A stretch of DNA of 64,000 bases from GCA-003244245 sp963823755. GTDB lineage: Bacteria; Actinomycetota; Actinomycetes; Mycobacteriales; Pseudonocardiaceae. Each line of letters opens with the position of its first letter. Position 1 is the stretch's first letter. Both the position numbers and the translations under genes were made by a program. Shown in pieces: positions 8,081 to 16,175 of the stretch. The stretch covers positions 186,001 to 250,000 of the forward strand of contig CAWGMP010000007.1 of the NCBI GenBank assembly GCA_963823755.1, given 5' to 3'. The notes below the pieces were generated by a model. It ran no database searches. It saw only the letters and a program-made list of their open reading frames with translations, and was not told the DNA's origin.

Positions 8081-9046
8081 ATGGACAAAGACGCAAGTCC
8101 GGGTGAGATTTCCGTCGTGGGCACAAAGATCAGAGCCGCGGACATCTGCGGCGTCTTCCGTGGATCCGAAGCCGTTGCGGCTGGTGTGTTGACCGCCGAC
8201 CAGCTTCGTGGGTCCCAGTTCCGCCGCCTGTACCGGGACGTCTACCTGCCCGCCGCGATGCCCGTCACGCATCCGTTGTGCTGTGAGGGCATCGCACTCG
8301 CTCTGCCGACGGATGCCGTGATCACGGGCCGCTCGGCAGCAACACTGCGAGGGGTCCCGCTGGCCTGGGCCACCGATCCAGTCGAGATCGTCGTGCCGTT
8401 GGAGACCCGGATTGCACGACGGACCGGCGTGGATGTCCGGCGCACCGACCTCGCTACCGATGACAAGGCGCCATGGTCGGGAATCGGACTGGCCACGCCG
8501 CTACGGATGTCCCTTGATCTGCTCTTTGACCGTGCACTACCCGATGCTGTGGCTGACCTGGACGCCGTGGCGCGAAACGGACTGATCGATCTTGGAGAAC
8601 TTCGACGAATGGTCACCGATCGAAGCGATCGAGGCATCGTCGGAGCGCGCAGAGCGGTTGAGCTAGCCGATCCGCGGGCAGAGTCGCGGCCGGAGTCCCG
8701 GCTGCGCGTGCACCTGGTGCTCGACGGTCTCGAGCCGGAGCCGCAGTATCTGGTCTGCGACTGGCAGGGGGTGGTCGCGAGGGTGGACCTCGGCTTTCCG
8801 CGTCAACGGCTCGCCGTCGAATACGACGGGGAATGGCACGGCGAATGGCGGCAGATCAGCGCCGACCGGGAGCGACTGAACCGGCTGCAGGCCGCGGGCT
8901 GGGCCGTCGTGTTCGTCACCGCCCGCCAACTACGTGACCCGCGCAACGTCGTGGCGACGGTCCGCGCCGCCCTCGCAGCGCGCGCCCACCGCCCACCGCC
9001 CACCGCCCCACATGGAGACATATCGGGGTTAAGACGACCCCGATAG
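8081..9046 (+). CDS. DUF559 nuclease-like protein with AbiEi-type N-terminal region
   Basis: About 321 residues. The C-terminal ~100 residues show the DUF559/VSR-like endonuclease pattern: RVDLGFPRQRLAVEYDGEWH, then DRERLNRLQAAGWAVVFVTA. The N-terminal ~90 residues (GSEAVAAGVLTADQLRGSQF, RRLYRDVYLPA) resemble the winged helix/AbiEi-like part found in many actinobacterial DUF559 proteins. Biochemical function is unproven. The gene is bracketed by hairpin copies A and B; its last codons and TAG stop fall inside copy B. The start is ATG 8081 and no convincing Shine-Dalgarno sequence was found. Confidence 0.8.
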   Translation: MDKDASPGEISVVGTKIRAADICGVFRGSEAVAAGVLTADQLRGSQFRRLYRDVYLPAAMPVTHPLCCEGIALALPTDAVITGRSAATLRGVPLAWATDPVEIVVPLETRIARRTGVDVRRTDLATDDKAPWSGIGLATPLRMSLDLLFDRALPDAVADLDAVARNGLIDLGELRRMVTDRSDRGIVGARRAVELADPRAESRPESRLRVHLVLDGLEPEPQYLVCDWQGVVARVDLGFPRQRLAVEYDGEWHGEWRQISADRERLNRLQAAGWAVVFVTARQLRDPRNVVATVRAALAARAHRPPPTAPHGDISGLRRPR

Positions 9047-9069
9047 CCCCGATATGTCTCCATGTGGGG
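9006..9069. repeat. long hairpin element, copy B
   Basis: Inverted repeat with arms 9006-9031 and 9044-9069 and the same loop as copy A. Compared with copy A there is a compensated change: the outer stem reads CCCCACATGG/CCATGTGGGG instead of CCCGACATGG/CCATGTCGGG, so a G-C pair became C-G. One further change makes a G-T wobble near the loop. It contains the stop codon of the DUF559 gene and sits between it and the convergent SQD1-like gene. Confidence 0.95.
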
Positions 9070-9075
9070 GCTGGG

Positions 9076-10242
9076 CTATCGGGGGGCGGGGGGGTTGGTG
9101 GTGGAGCGCCAGTTGACTGTGGGGCGCATCGCCGACAGATCCGCTCGGGCGATGTGTTGCTCGACGATGCCGAACAGCGAATCGATCAGGGTGTCGGACA
9201 GCAGATGCGGCTGCAATCCCAGATCCACCAGGCCGGTATGGACCACGTTGTAGTAGTGCTCATCGAGCTCCACCCGGGGATTGTCCAAGTATTCGATCAT
9301 CACGGTGCCGGGGAAGCTGGCCGAGACGGTCTTGGCGATATCGGCGACCGACATCGTCTCGGTGATCTGGTTGAACACCCGGAACTCACCCACGTCGGCC
9401 GGATTCTCACAGGCCAACCGGATGCACTCGACGGTGTCCCGGATGTCGATGATGCCCCGGGTCTGCCCACCCGCTCCGTAGACGGTCAGCGGGTGCCCGA
9501 GTACCGCCTGAATGACGAAACGGTTGAGCACTGTGCCGAAGATCGCGTCGTAGTCGAACCGGGTGGCCAGCCGGGGGTCCTGCGCGGTCTGCTCGGTCTG
9601 CTGGCCATAGACCACGCCCTGGTTGAGATCGGTCGCCCGCAACCCCCAGGTCCGGCAGCCGAACTCGATGTTGTGGCTGTCATGCACCTTGGTGAGGTGG
9701 TAGAACGAGCCTGGCTTTTTGGGAAACAGCATCCGATCGGTGCGGCCGTTGTGCTTGACGGTGAGCCAACCCTCCTCGATGTCGATGTTCGGCGTGCCGT
9801 ACTCACCCATGGTGCCGAGCTTGACCAAATGGATATCGCGGTCCACCTCGGCGATCGCGAACATCACATTCAGGGTGCCGATGACGTTGTTCGACTGGGT
9901 GTGTACCGCATGCCTGCGGTCGATCATCGAATACGGGGCGGAGCGCTGTTCGGCATAGTGCACGATCGCGCTGGGCCGGAACCGGCGTACCACGTCGAGG
10001 ATGAACTCGGCATCGCACAGGTCGCCGACGAACAGTTCGAGTTGCCTGGTGGAGACCTCACGCCAGGCCCGCACCCGGTGGCGCAGCGGTTCGATGGGCA
10101 CCAGGCTCTGTAGCCCCAGTTCGTCGTCATAGGAACGCCGGGCGAAGTTGTCGAGCACGGCGACGTCATGGCCCCGATCCGAGAGGTGCAAGGCCGTCGG
10201 CCAGCCCAGATAACCGTCACCACCGAGAACAAGGATCCGCAC
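9076..10242 (-). CDS. sqdB: SQD1-like UDP-sulfoquinovose synthase (NAD-dependent epimerase/dehydratase)
   Basis: About 388 residues, an extended short-chain dehydrogenase. The NAD-binding loop is RILVLGGDGYLGWPTALHLS. The run AEQRSAPYSMIDRRHAVHTQ, then NNVIGTLNVMFAI, KLGTMGEYGTPNIDIEEGW, FYHLTKVHDSHNIEFGCRTW and GLRATDLNQGVVYGQQT closely follows plant SQD1 as I recall it, including the catalytic Thr of GTMGEYG and the Tyr-x3-Lys of YHLTK. SQD1 converts UDP-glucose and sulfite to UDP-sulfoquinovose for sulfolipid. GTG 10242 is preceded by GGGAGG. Next to it are a GtrA flippase, a large glycosyltransferase and an epimerase, suggesting a lipid-linked sugar pathway. The exact sugar product is inferred. 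Confidence 0.8.
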   Translation of the reverse strand: MRILVLGGDGYLGWPTALHLSDRGHDVAVLDNFARRSYDDELGLQSLVPIEPLRHRVRAWREVSTRQLELFVGDLCDAEFILDVVRRFRPSAIVHYAEQRSAPYSMIDRRHAVHTQSNNVIGTLNVMFAIAEVDRDIHLVKLGTMGEYGTPNIDIEEGWLTVKHNGRTDRMLFPKKPGSFYHLTKVHDSHNIEFGCRTWGLRATDLNQGVVYGQQTEQTAQDPRLATRFDYDAIFGTVLNRFVIQAVLGHPLTVYGAGGQTRGIIDIRDTVECIRLACENPADVGEFRVFNQITETMSVADIAKTVSASFPGTVMIEYLDNPRVELDEHYYNVVHTGLVDLGLQPHLLSDTLIDSLFGIVEQHIARADLSAMRPTVNWRSTTNPPAPR

Positions 10243-10362
10243 CGTGTTGCCTCCCGCCAGGCTGAGTGGATGCGTTTGCCTATCAGATGACCCCGCCAAG
10301 CACCAACAGCGGCCACCCCGGCGCCGCAGCACGACACCGATCCGGTCTGTCAGGATGACCCT

Positions 10363-10965
10363 GTGCTCCGACGACTCGCCCGGTCTCGACTAGCCCGGTT
10401 GTTCACCAGGTTCGCTGCGGGCACGGCTGTATCCACGGCGTGCAGCCAGCTGACGTTCGTGCTGCTGTTCGGCGTTGTCGACGCCTCGGCGGCGGTGTCC
10501 GGCGCGGCGGCCTTCCTGGCCGGCGCGGTACCGAATTTCCTCATCCACCGGTTCTGGACCTGGCGGCGCTCCGGGCCGGTGGGGATGCGTCGCGAACTGA
10601 TGCCCTACCTGGTAGTGATCACAGTCAGCGGCCTGGTGGCGACTGGCATCACCACCGCAGTCGATCGGCTGTTCGGCAGCACCATCGGCGACCACACGGT
10701 GCGCACCGCCATCCTCGCGGTCGCCTTCAGCCTCAGCTACCTGCCGCTCTTCGTACTCAAGTTCGCCGTGCTGGATCGATTGGTGTTCGGCTGCGAAGAT
10801 CGCCGCCGGCTGAGCCGGCAGTCGAACCGTAGCCGGCTGAGCCGGCCATCGAACCGTAGCCGGCTGAGCCGGCCATCAGACCGCCGCCGGCTGAGCCGGC
10901 AATCAGACCGCCGGCGCCATGCCCACGACTCCCGCACCCAGGTGCCCACCAGCACCCGGGCGTAG
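10363..10965 (+). CDS. GtrA-family membrane protein (putative lipid-linked sugar flippase) with repeat-encoded tail
   Basis: About 200 residues. Residues ~12-145 hold four transmembrane helices of the GtrA/DPMS family, including FAAGTAVSTACSQLTFVLLF, GAVPNFLIHRFWTWRR (a family hallmark) and LSYLPLFVLKFAVLDRLVF. GtrA proteins are thought to move polyprenyl-linked sugars across the membrane. The C-terminal ~55 residues are a basic tail with 9-residue repeats (SNRSRLSRP) translated from a 27-bp palindromic array. The last 229 bp overlap the convergent glycosyltransferase gene. The start is GTG 10363 with AGGA upstream. The true family domain ends near 10790, so the tail is probably a recent addition. 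Confidence 0.8.
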   Translation: MLRRLARSRLARLFTRFAAGTAVSTACSQLTFVLLFGVVDASAAVSGAAAFLAGAVPNFLIHRFWTWRRSGPVGMRRELMPYLVVITVSGLVATGITTAVDRLFGSTIGDHTVRTAILAVAFSLSYLPLFVLKFAVLDRLVFGCEDRRRLSRQSNRSRLSRPSNRSRLSRPSDRRRLSRQSDRRRHAHDSRTQVPTSTRA

Positions 10966-13145
10966 CGCATCCCGTACACGAAGTTGTTGCCCTTCTTCGT
11001 CTCGCCCGCCGTGCGGGCCAGCATCGTCATGGGCTGCTCCAGCACCCGGTAGCCGTGCAAGATCACCCCGAGCAGCAGCTCGGATGCCTGGTACTGAGCC
11101 TGCGACAGTGTGACGGCCTCGGTGACCTCAGCCTTCATGGCGCGAAAGCCGAACGAGGTGTCGGTCAGCCGTTGCCGGGTCAGAGCGCTGGCCAGCCGCG
11201 CGAACACGTGGACCCCCAGGTGGCGCACCGGGTCGGAGGTCTCCCGCCGACCCAGGGCCCGCGAACCGGTGACGAAGTCGGCCTCGTCATCGATCAACGG
11301 CTGCAACAGCAGCGCCAGCTCGGCCATGTCGTACTGACCGTCGGCATCGGTGGTGACGATGTAGCGGGCGCCTCCACAGCGGGCCAGCGCGTAACCCAGC
11401 CGTAGCGCCGCGCCCTGGCCCCGGTTGGTCCGCAGCTCGCAGACCCGGGCGCCGTGCCGGCGGGCAACCCGCGCGGTGCCGTCGGTGCACCCGTCGACGA
11501 TCACCAGGGTGTCCACGGGCATCCCGCAGCTCATCGCGGGGACGGCGGCGAGCACCGCGCCGATGCCGTCCTCCTCGTTATAGGCGGCGATGATCACCAC
11601 CACTGGGGCGAGATGCACCTCGCCCTCCGACCGGATGAACTCACGCACCGTGGCGGTATCCACCGCATCGGGGTAAGGCTGCAACGGAGGCCTCAGCTTG
11701 CGCCGCGGGCCCGGCCTGCGCAACGGCCCGGAGAAGGCGGTGATACCCAGCGCCCCCGCCATCGGCAGCAACACCAATCCGGGCAACTGGTAGCGCCAGG
11801 AGAACTCGAAGGCCGCCGCGGTCATCAGCACGGTGATCCCGAGGCCGGACGCCAGCAGGCTGGCCGCGCGGATCCCCGACCGGCGGGCGTCGCCGATTCC
11901 GAACCCGCCGAGCAGGCCTGCCGCAAGAGCCAGGCCGAGCAGCGGGCCAGGGGTGTACCCGACGGTGAGCTGGTAATCCCGGAGTAGCTCAGCCACCGGA
12001 CGGTTGACATCGACCGGCACGCCCCCGAATTCGACAGCCCGGGCATCGACTCTCTGCGGCATTCCCCAGTACGGGTACGAGGTCTGGAAAAACCATCGGT
12101 CCACCGGTACGTCGTTCGCGGCGTCGACGCGGACCGGACGGAATCCCTTCAGGAAATCCTCGCTGACCACCACTGCGAGATCGAAAGGCTGATGGGCGAA
12201 CACCGAGCGAGCGAAGGAGGCCTGAACCGCATCCATCGACACGCCGGGCGGCAAGTCGACGGTCATGGCGGGCGACGCGGTGTCGTGGACGTAGTAGTCG
12301 ACGCCGAAGCGTTGGTCGCGTGGCTGCGCCGGGCACACCGCGCGCTCCGGTGTCCCAGCCGGGAGGCGTTCGCAGTCGGCGATGACCGCAGCGCGGCCGT
12401 AGAGCACGCCGTCGCCGGCTCCGCTGATGCCCCAGAGGCCAGTGGTAAGCCGGTAGTAGCCCGCGTAACCAGCCAGCAGCACCGCAAAACCTGCGGCCAT
12501 TGCCGCGGCCCGCAGCCCGATCCGCCGCCAACCGGTCCGGCTGGCCCACAATGACCCGGCAACGACCAGGTAGGCCAACGCCGGGACCAACATGGTGATC
12601 CCGACCAGCCGGACGATGACCGCGAACCCGATCAGGGCACCTGCGTTGGCGGCGTGCCACGGGCTGGGCAACCCGCGCCAGGTCAGCACCCAGATGATCG
12701 CCACCAGCAGTGCCTGGAACCAGACATCGGGCATGATGTTGTGCTCGATCTGCGCCTGGTAGGCGTCGAGCAGGACCGGCGCGGTGGCCAGCGCAGCCAG
12801 CCAGCGCCGGGCACCGTAGCGCAACAGCAGCCGGTAGATCATCACCGCGATGCCCAACCCCAACAGGTGCTGCACGACCGCCACCGCACGCAGGCCACCG
12901 AAAGGCAGCAGGAGGTTGAGGATCAGGTCGTAGCCGATCGGGCGCAGCCCGTCGGGGCGCAGGTCGTGGATGTTGTCCAGGTAGCTGAAGGAGTCGATGT
13001 AGAGGATCGCGGGCTGGTAAGCCAGCACGGTGAGCACCCGCAGGCCGGCACCCAGCCCCAGCAGCACCAGCAGCATCCAGTGCCGGCGCAACCAGCGTGG
13101 CGCTCGGGAGACCACCACGGTGGCGCCGGACCCTGGGGCGCTCAC
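10737..13145 (-). CDS. membrane GT-C-like / GT2 fusion glycosyltransferase
   Basis: About 802 residues. The N-terminal ~480 residues have roughly ten transmembrane helices and an extracytoplasmic loop, with acidic motifs near the first loop (YIDSFSYLDN) and QIEHNIMPDVWFQALL, as in lipid-phosphate-sugar-dependent GT-C enzymes. Residues ~510-750 form a GT2 dolichol-phosphate-mannose synthase-like domain: APVVVIIAAYNEEDGIGAVL, LVIVDGCTDGTARVA, RTNRGQGAALRLGYAL and the DxD motif in TTDADGQYD. It may both charge a lipid carrier and transfer the sugar. The C-terminal ~75 residues are basic 9-residue repeats (RRRSDGRLS type) from the 27-bp array. GTG 13145 lies 24 bp after the epimerase stop; the start is uncertain. 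Confidence 0.8.
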   Translation of the reverse strand: MSAPGSGATVVVSRAPRWLRRHWMLLVLLGLGAGLRVLTVLAYQPAILYIDSFSYLDNIHDLRPDGLRPIGYDLILNLLLPFGGLRAVAVVQHLLGLGIAVMIYRLLLRYGARRWLAALATAPVLLDAYQAQIEHNIMPDVWFQALLVAIIWVLTWRGLPSPWHAANAGALIGFAVIVRLVGITMLVPALAYLVVAGSLWASRTGWRRIGLRAAAMAAGFAVLLAGYAGYYRLTTGLWGISGAGDGVLYGRAAVIADCERLPAGTPERAVCPAQPRDQRFGVDYYVHDTASPAMTVDLPPGVSMDAVQASFARSVFAHQPFDLAVVVSEDFLKGFRPVRVDAANDVPVDRWFFQTSYPYWGMPQRVDARAVEFGGVPVDVNRPVAELLRDYQLTVGYTPGPLLGLALAAGLLGGFGIGDARRSGIRAASLLASGLGITVLMTAAAFEFSWRYQLPGLVLLPMAGALGITAFSGPLRRPGPRRKLRPPLQPYPDAVDTATVREFIRSEGEVHLAPVVVIIAAYNEEDGIGAVLAAVPAMSCGMPVDTLVIVDGCTDGTARVARRHGARVCELRTNRGQGAALRLGYALARCGGARYIVTTDADGQYDMAELALLLQPLIDDEADFVTGSRALGRRETSDPVRHLGVHVFARLASALTRQRLTDTSFGFRAMKAEVTEAVTLSQAQYQASELLLGVILHGYRVLEQPMTMLARTAGETKKGNNFVYGMRYARVLVGTWVRESWAWRRRSDCRLSRRRSDGRLSRLRFDGRLSRLRFDCRLSRRRSSQPNTNRSSTANLSTKSGR
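10805..10912. repeat. 27-bp palindrome-containing repeat array (4 copies), coding on both strands
   Basis: Four units of the 15-bp palindrome GCCGGCTGAGCCGGC at 10805, 10832, 10859 and 10886, each followed by a 12-bp divergent segment (for example AGTCGAACCGTA or CATCAGACCGCC). The palindrome is the reverse complement of the one at 6599-6733 and the period is the same, so both arrays belong to one family. Here the array lies inside the overlapping 3' ends of two convergent genes and is translated from both strands. Confidence 0.95.
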
Positions 13146-13168
13146 CTCCGGTCGAGCCAGCAGACCTG

Positions 13169-14101
13169 TCACCGGTCCGGGCCGCCTGTGGTGAAGTCCT
13201 TCCACACCGATGCCAGCCCGTCGACCAGCGAGACCGACGGTCGGTAGCCGAGTTGCTCGCGAGCGCGACTGATGTCGACGATCACCGCGGGCATCTCGCC
13301 AGGCTTGGCGGCAACGTGGTCGGCGGGCAGCGCGCAGCCGGTGACCGCGCGCACCGCATCGAGAAGTTCCAGCACAGTCACCGACTGGCCTGAGCCGATG
13401 ATCGCAGTACCGGTGAAGCGCCGATCCCATGCCACAAGCACGGCCGCGACAGCGTCATCGACGTGTACCAGGTCGCGCCGCTGCAACCCGTCACCGTAGA
13501 TCTGTACACCCTGGCCGGCCAGCGCGGCGCGCATCATCCGCGGCACGAAGCTATCCTTGCGCCCCATTCCCGGGCCGTAGATGTTGGTGAAACGCAACGC
13601 GCTGGTAGCCATACCGTAGGCGCCGGCATAGCCACACAGCAGCATCTCGCCGGCTGCCTTGGTGGCGCCGTAGGGAGTCAACGGGCGCAGCGGTGCCGCC
13701 TCGTCCACGGTGGCCTGGCCGGCATCCCCGACCACCGCGTTGGTGGAGGCCATGATGAACCGCCCGATGCCGACCTGACGGCAGCCCTCGAGCAAGTCTT
13801 GGGTCACCGCCACGTTCGTCTGGTAGGTGGCAACCGGGTGTTCCATCGAGCGCAGCACCGAAGTGATGGCGGCCAGGTGCACCACACCGACCACATCCCC
13901 GCCACCCAGTGCGTCAGCGATCACTTCAGGGTCGGTGAGCTCGCCGACGACGCTGCGGACCGCCGGGTCGGGATGCGCGCCGCGGTCGACCACGGTGACC
14001 GGGGTTCCCCGCCGGGCGAAGGCGGCGACCGCGGCACGACCGACGAAGCCGGCTCCCCCGGTGATCACGACTCGACCGGTGCAGGCTGGTGGAGTGGTCA
14101 T
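13169..14101 (-). CDS. NAD-dependent epimerase/dehydratase, UDP-glucose 4-epimerase-like
   Basis: About 310 residues. The Rossmann loop is RVVITGGAGFVGRAAVAAFA, the catalytic region STNAVVGDAG with PYGATKAAGEMLLCGYAGAY (Tyr-x3-Lys), and RFTNIYGPGMG is typical of the GalE/WbpP group. It lies 24 bp upstream of the glycosyltransferase fusion and downstream of the aminopeptidase on the same strand, so it probably supplies a nucleotide sugar for the glycolipid cluster. ATG 14101 starts the family homology; the frame is open to 14368. Confidence 0.85.
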   Translation of the reverse strand: MTTPPACTGRVVITGGAGFVGRAAVAAFARRGTPVTVVDRGAHPDPAVRSVVGELTDPEVIADALGGGDVVGVVHLAAITSVLRSMEHPVATYQTNVAVTQDLLEGCRQVGIGRFIMASTNAVVGDAGQATVDEAAPLRPLTPYGATKAAGEMLLCGYAGAYGMATSALRFTNIYGPGMGRKDSFVPRMMRAALAGQGVQIYGDGLQRRDLVHVDDAVAAVLVAWDRRFTGTAIIGSGQSVTVLELLDAVRAVTGCALPADHVAAKPGEMPAVIVDISRAREQLGYRPSVSLVDGLASVWKDFTTGGPDR

Positions 14102-14112
14102 CGGCGCGGAGC

Positions 14113-15762
14113 CTAGCCGGTGAATGAGCAGGCCAATTCGATCAGGGTCCGGGTGCCGAATCCGGTACCGCCCGCGTTGACCTCGTCGTAATCCTGTTCG
14201 GCACGGGCCGGGCCCGCGATGTCCAGGTGTGCCCAGGGCAGCTCGGCGGTGAACTCTCGCAGGAACAGCGCCGCCGTGATACTCCCGGGCCCGGGCGGGC
14301 ACTGCCGCAGATCGGCGATGTCCGACCGGACTCCGTCGGCGTGATCGTCGATCAGCGGCATCGGCCACCAGGCTTCACCGGCAGTCTCACCGGCAGCCTG
14401 GATGCGCTCGGCGAGCTCGGGCTCGGTGCTGAACAGACCACCGGTGCGCAGGCCCAGCGACACCTTCATCGCCCCGGTCAGCGTCGCGATGTCGACCAGT
14501 GTGGTGGGCGCGAGCGTGCCCACGGCGTGGGCCAGCGCGTCGGCGAGCACCAGCCGGCCCTCCGCGTCGGTGTTGGTCACCTCGGTGGTGGCACCGCCCA
14601 CCTGCCGCACCACATCGCCCGGGCGGTACGCCGACCCGGACACGTGGTTTTCTGCGCAGGGCACCAGCCCGGTGACCCGCAGCGGCAGTTTCAGCCGGCC
14701 GATGGCCAGCATCGCGGCGATCACCGCAGCCCCCCCGGACATGTCTGTACGCATCAGGTGCATGCCGTCGGCCGGCTTGATCGAGATCCCGCCGGTGTCG
14801 AACGTGATGCCCTTGCCGATCAACACCAGATGCCTGTCGACGTTCATCCCTGAGCCCGACTCGGGAGGCTGCCAGGTCAGCTCGAGCAGCCGCGGCGGGC
14901 GAGCCGAACCGCCCCCGACCGCCAGCACTCCCCCGAAGCCGTGCTCAGCCAACCAGCACTCGTCACGCACAGTAGCCCGCAGACCGGGCACGGTAGCGGC
15001 CAATCGAGCGGCTGTGCCGGCGAGCCACGCAGGGTCTTTGTGCCCGCTCGGAGTGTTGACGAGGTCCCGGGCCAGCCCAGTGGCCCAGCCGAGCACCTGC
15101 GCCCTGGCGACGGCTTCGACCCATGGCTTCGACGCGTCCCCAGGTGGCGGGATCAGCGCCACGGTGGTCGTCCGCGACGGCCGGTCGTCGGCGCCGCCGG
15201 TGACGCGGTAGCGGTGCGAACCCACCATGCACCCCAGGGCCAACGACGCCGCCTCATCGGCGGTCGTGCCGGGCGGCAGGTGCACTTGCGCTGCGCCCGT
15301 TGCCAGAGCGCTGCGCTTGTCCGGGAGACTGCGCTGCGCCAGAAGATCAGCACCTCGGGTTGCCGCCACCTCGCCGTTCGCCCGCGCCGACATGGCCCGG
15401 ACCAGTGCTGCACCAGCCGCTCGCCAATGCCCAGCGCTGCCCTGTCCGATGCCCAGGAGCCAGCCGTGATCCGGTCGCGCCGTGGTCGGTGGCACTACCT
15501 GCACCGAGGCCGCGACGCCGGTCACCCGGTAGTGAACCAGCCATTGCCCGTCCACGCCGAGCTCACCGGCGCCGGGACCCAAGATCGCCGAATCGTCCAC
15601 TGCGGACGTTGGAGACGCGGGCTGCCCGGTGGGGTCCTGCCCGGATGGGTGCTGTCGGGAGGGGGATTGGCTTACCAGCACGACATCAGGCACTCCCGGA
15701 ACGCGCCGCGCCTGCACGCGGACCTCGACCAGCGGAGTCGGAACATTCGGTATCACCTGCAC
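14113..15762 (-). CDS. pepA: leucyl aminopeptidase, peptidase family M17
   Basis: About 549 residues. The two-metal active site is visible: LIGKGITFDTGGISIKPADG, HLMRTDMSGGAAVIAAM and the signature NTDAEGRLVLADAL. The N-terminal ~180 residues form the divergent M17 N-domain. It is a cytoplasmic (usually hexameric) enzyme releasing N-terminal residues from peptides. The start is GTG 15762. It ends 11 bp before the epimerase start and could be cotranscribed with the sugar genes, although no functional link is known. Confidence 0.93.
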   Translation of the reverse strand: MQVIPNVPTPLVEVRVQARRVPGVPDVVLVSQSPSRQHPSGQDPTGQPASPTSAVDDSAILGPGAGELGVDGQWLVHYRVTGVAASVQVVPPTTARPDHGWLLGIGQGSAGHWRAAGAALVRAMSARANGEVAATRGADLLAQRSLPDKRSALATGAAQVHLPPGTTADEAASLALGCMVGSHRYRVTGGADDRPSRTTTVALIPPPGDASKPWVEAVARAQVLGWATGLARDLVNTPSGHKDPAWLAGTAARLAATVPGLRATVRDECWLAEHGFGGVLAVGGGSARPPRLLELTWQPPESGSGMNVDRHLVLIGKGITFDTGGISIKPADGMHLMRTDMSGGAAVIAAMLAIGRLKLPLRVTGLVPCAENHVSGSAYRPGDVVRQVGGATTEVTNTDAEGRLVLADALAHAVGTLAPTTLVDIATLTGAMKVSLGLRTGGLFSTEPELAERIQAAGETAGEAWWPMPLIDDHADGVRSDIADLRQCPPGPGSITAALFLREFTAELPWAHLDIAGPARAEQDYDEVNAGGTGFGTRTLIELACSFTG

Positions 15763-15854
15763 TGCTGTCTCCGGGTCAGTTCATGGCGAGGCCCCGGTGC
15801 GCGCCTGGCGGCGCCGACCGAGGCCACGAGACGACGGGCACTGGGCGCGAACCG

Positions 15855-16022
15855 TCACTCCACGACGGCTCGCAATGCCTCGCCGAGTTCGCCAGCCTCG
15901 TCCTTCGACATCTCGACGACGAGCCGGCCGCCGCCCTCGAGCGGGACGCGCATCACGATGCCTCGTCCCTCCTTCGTCACCTCGAGGGGACCGTCGCCGG
16001 TCCGGGGCTTCATGGCCGCCAT
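15855..16022 (-). CDS. small DUF3117 protein
   Basis: A 55-residue protein beginning MAAMKPRTGDGPLEVTKEGR and continuing GIVMRVPLEGGGRLVVEMSK, the near-invariant DUF3117 sequence of actinobacteria (Rv1211 in M. tuberculosis). A GGAGGG motif sits 7 nt before the ATG. In mycobacteria it is likewise next to tag. Function is unknown; its strong conservation suggests a basic role. Confidence 0.92.
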   Translation of the reverse strand: MAAMKPRTGDGPLEVTKEGRGIVMRVPLEGGGRLVVEMSKDEAGELGEALRAVVE

Positions 16023-16175
16023 AGCGTGCTCCCTCCGTGCATTTCATCACCGCAGGTGGCCACGCGACACCGGTGACCCCCTGCATTCTCCCTTATCGAC
16101 CTCGACGCTCGAAAAGCAACCGATGATCTCAGACAGACCGTCCACCTGGGACCGCCGGTTCGCCGACGCCGGAGC

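Noticed and set aside
6599..10912. CRISPR array at the 27-bp repeats
   Set aside because: Units are contiguous and identical (6599) or have 12-bp related segments (10805), not 30-40-bp unique spacers, and no cas gene is present.
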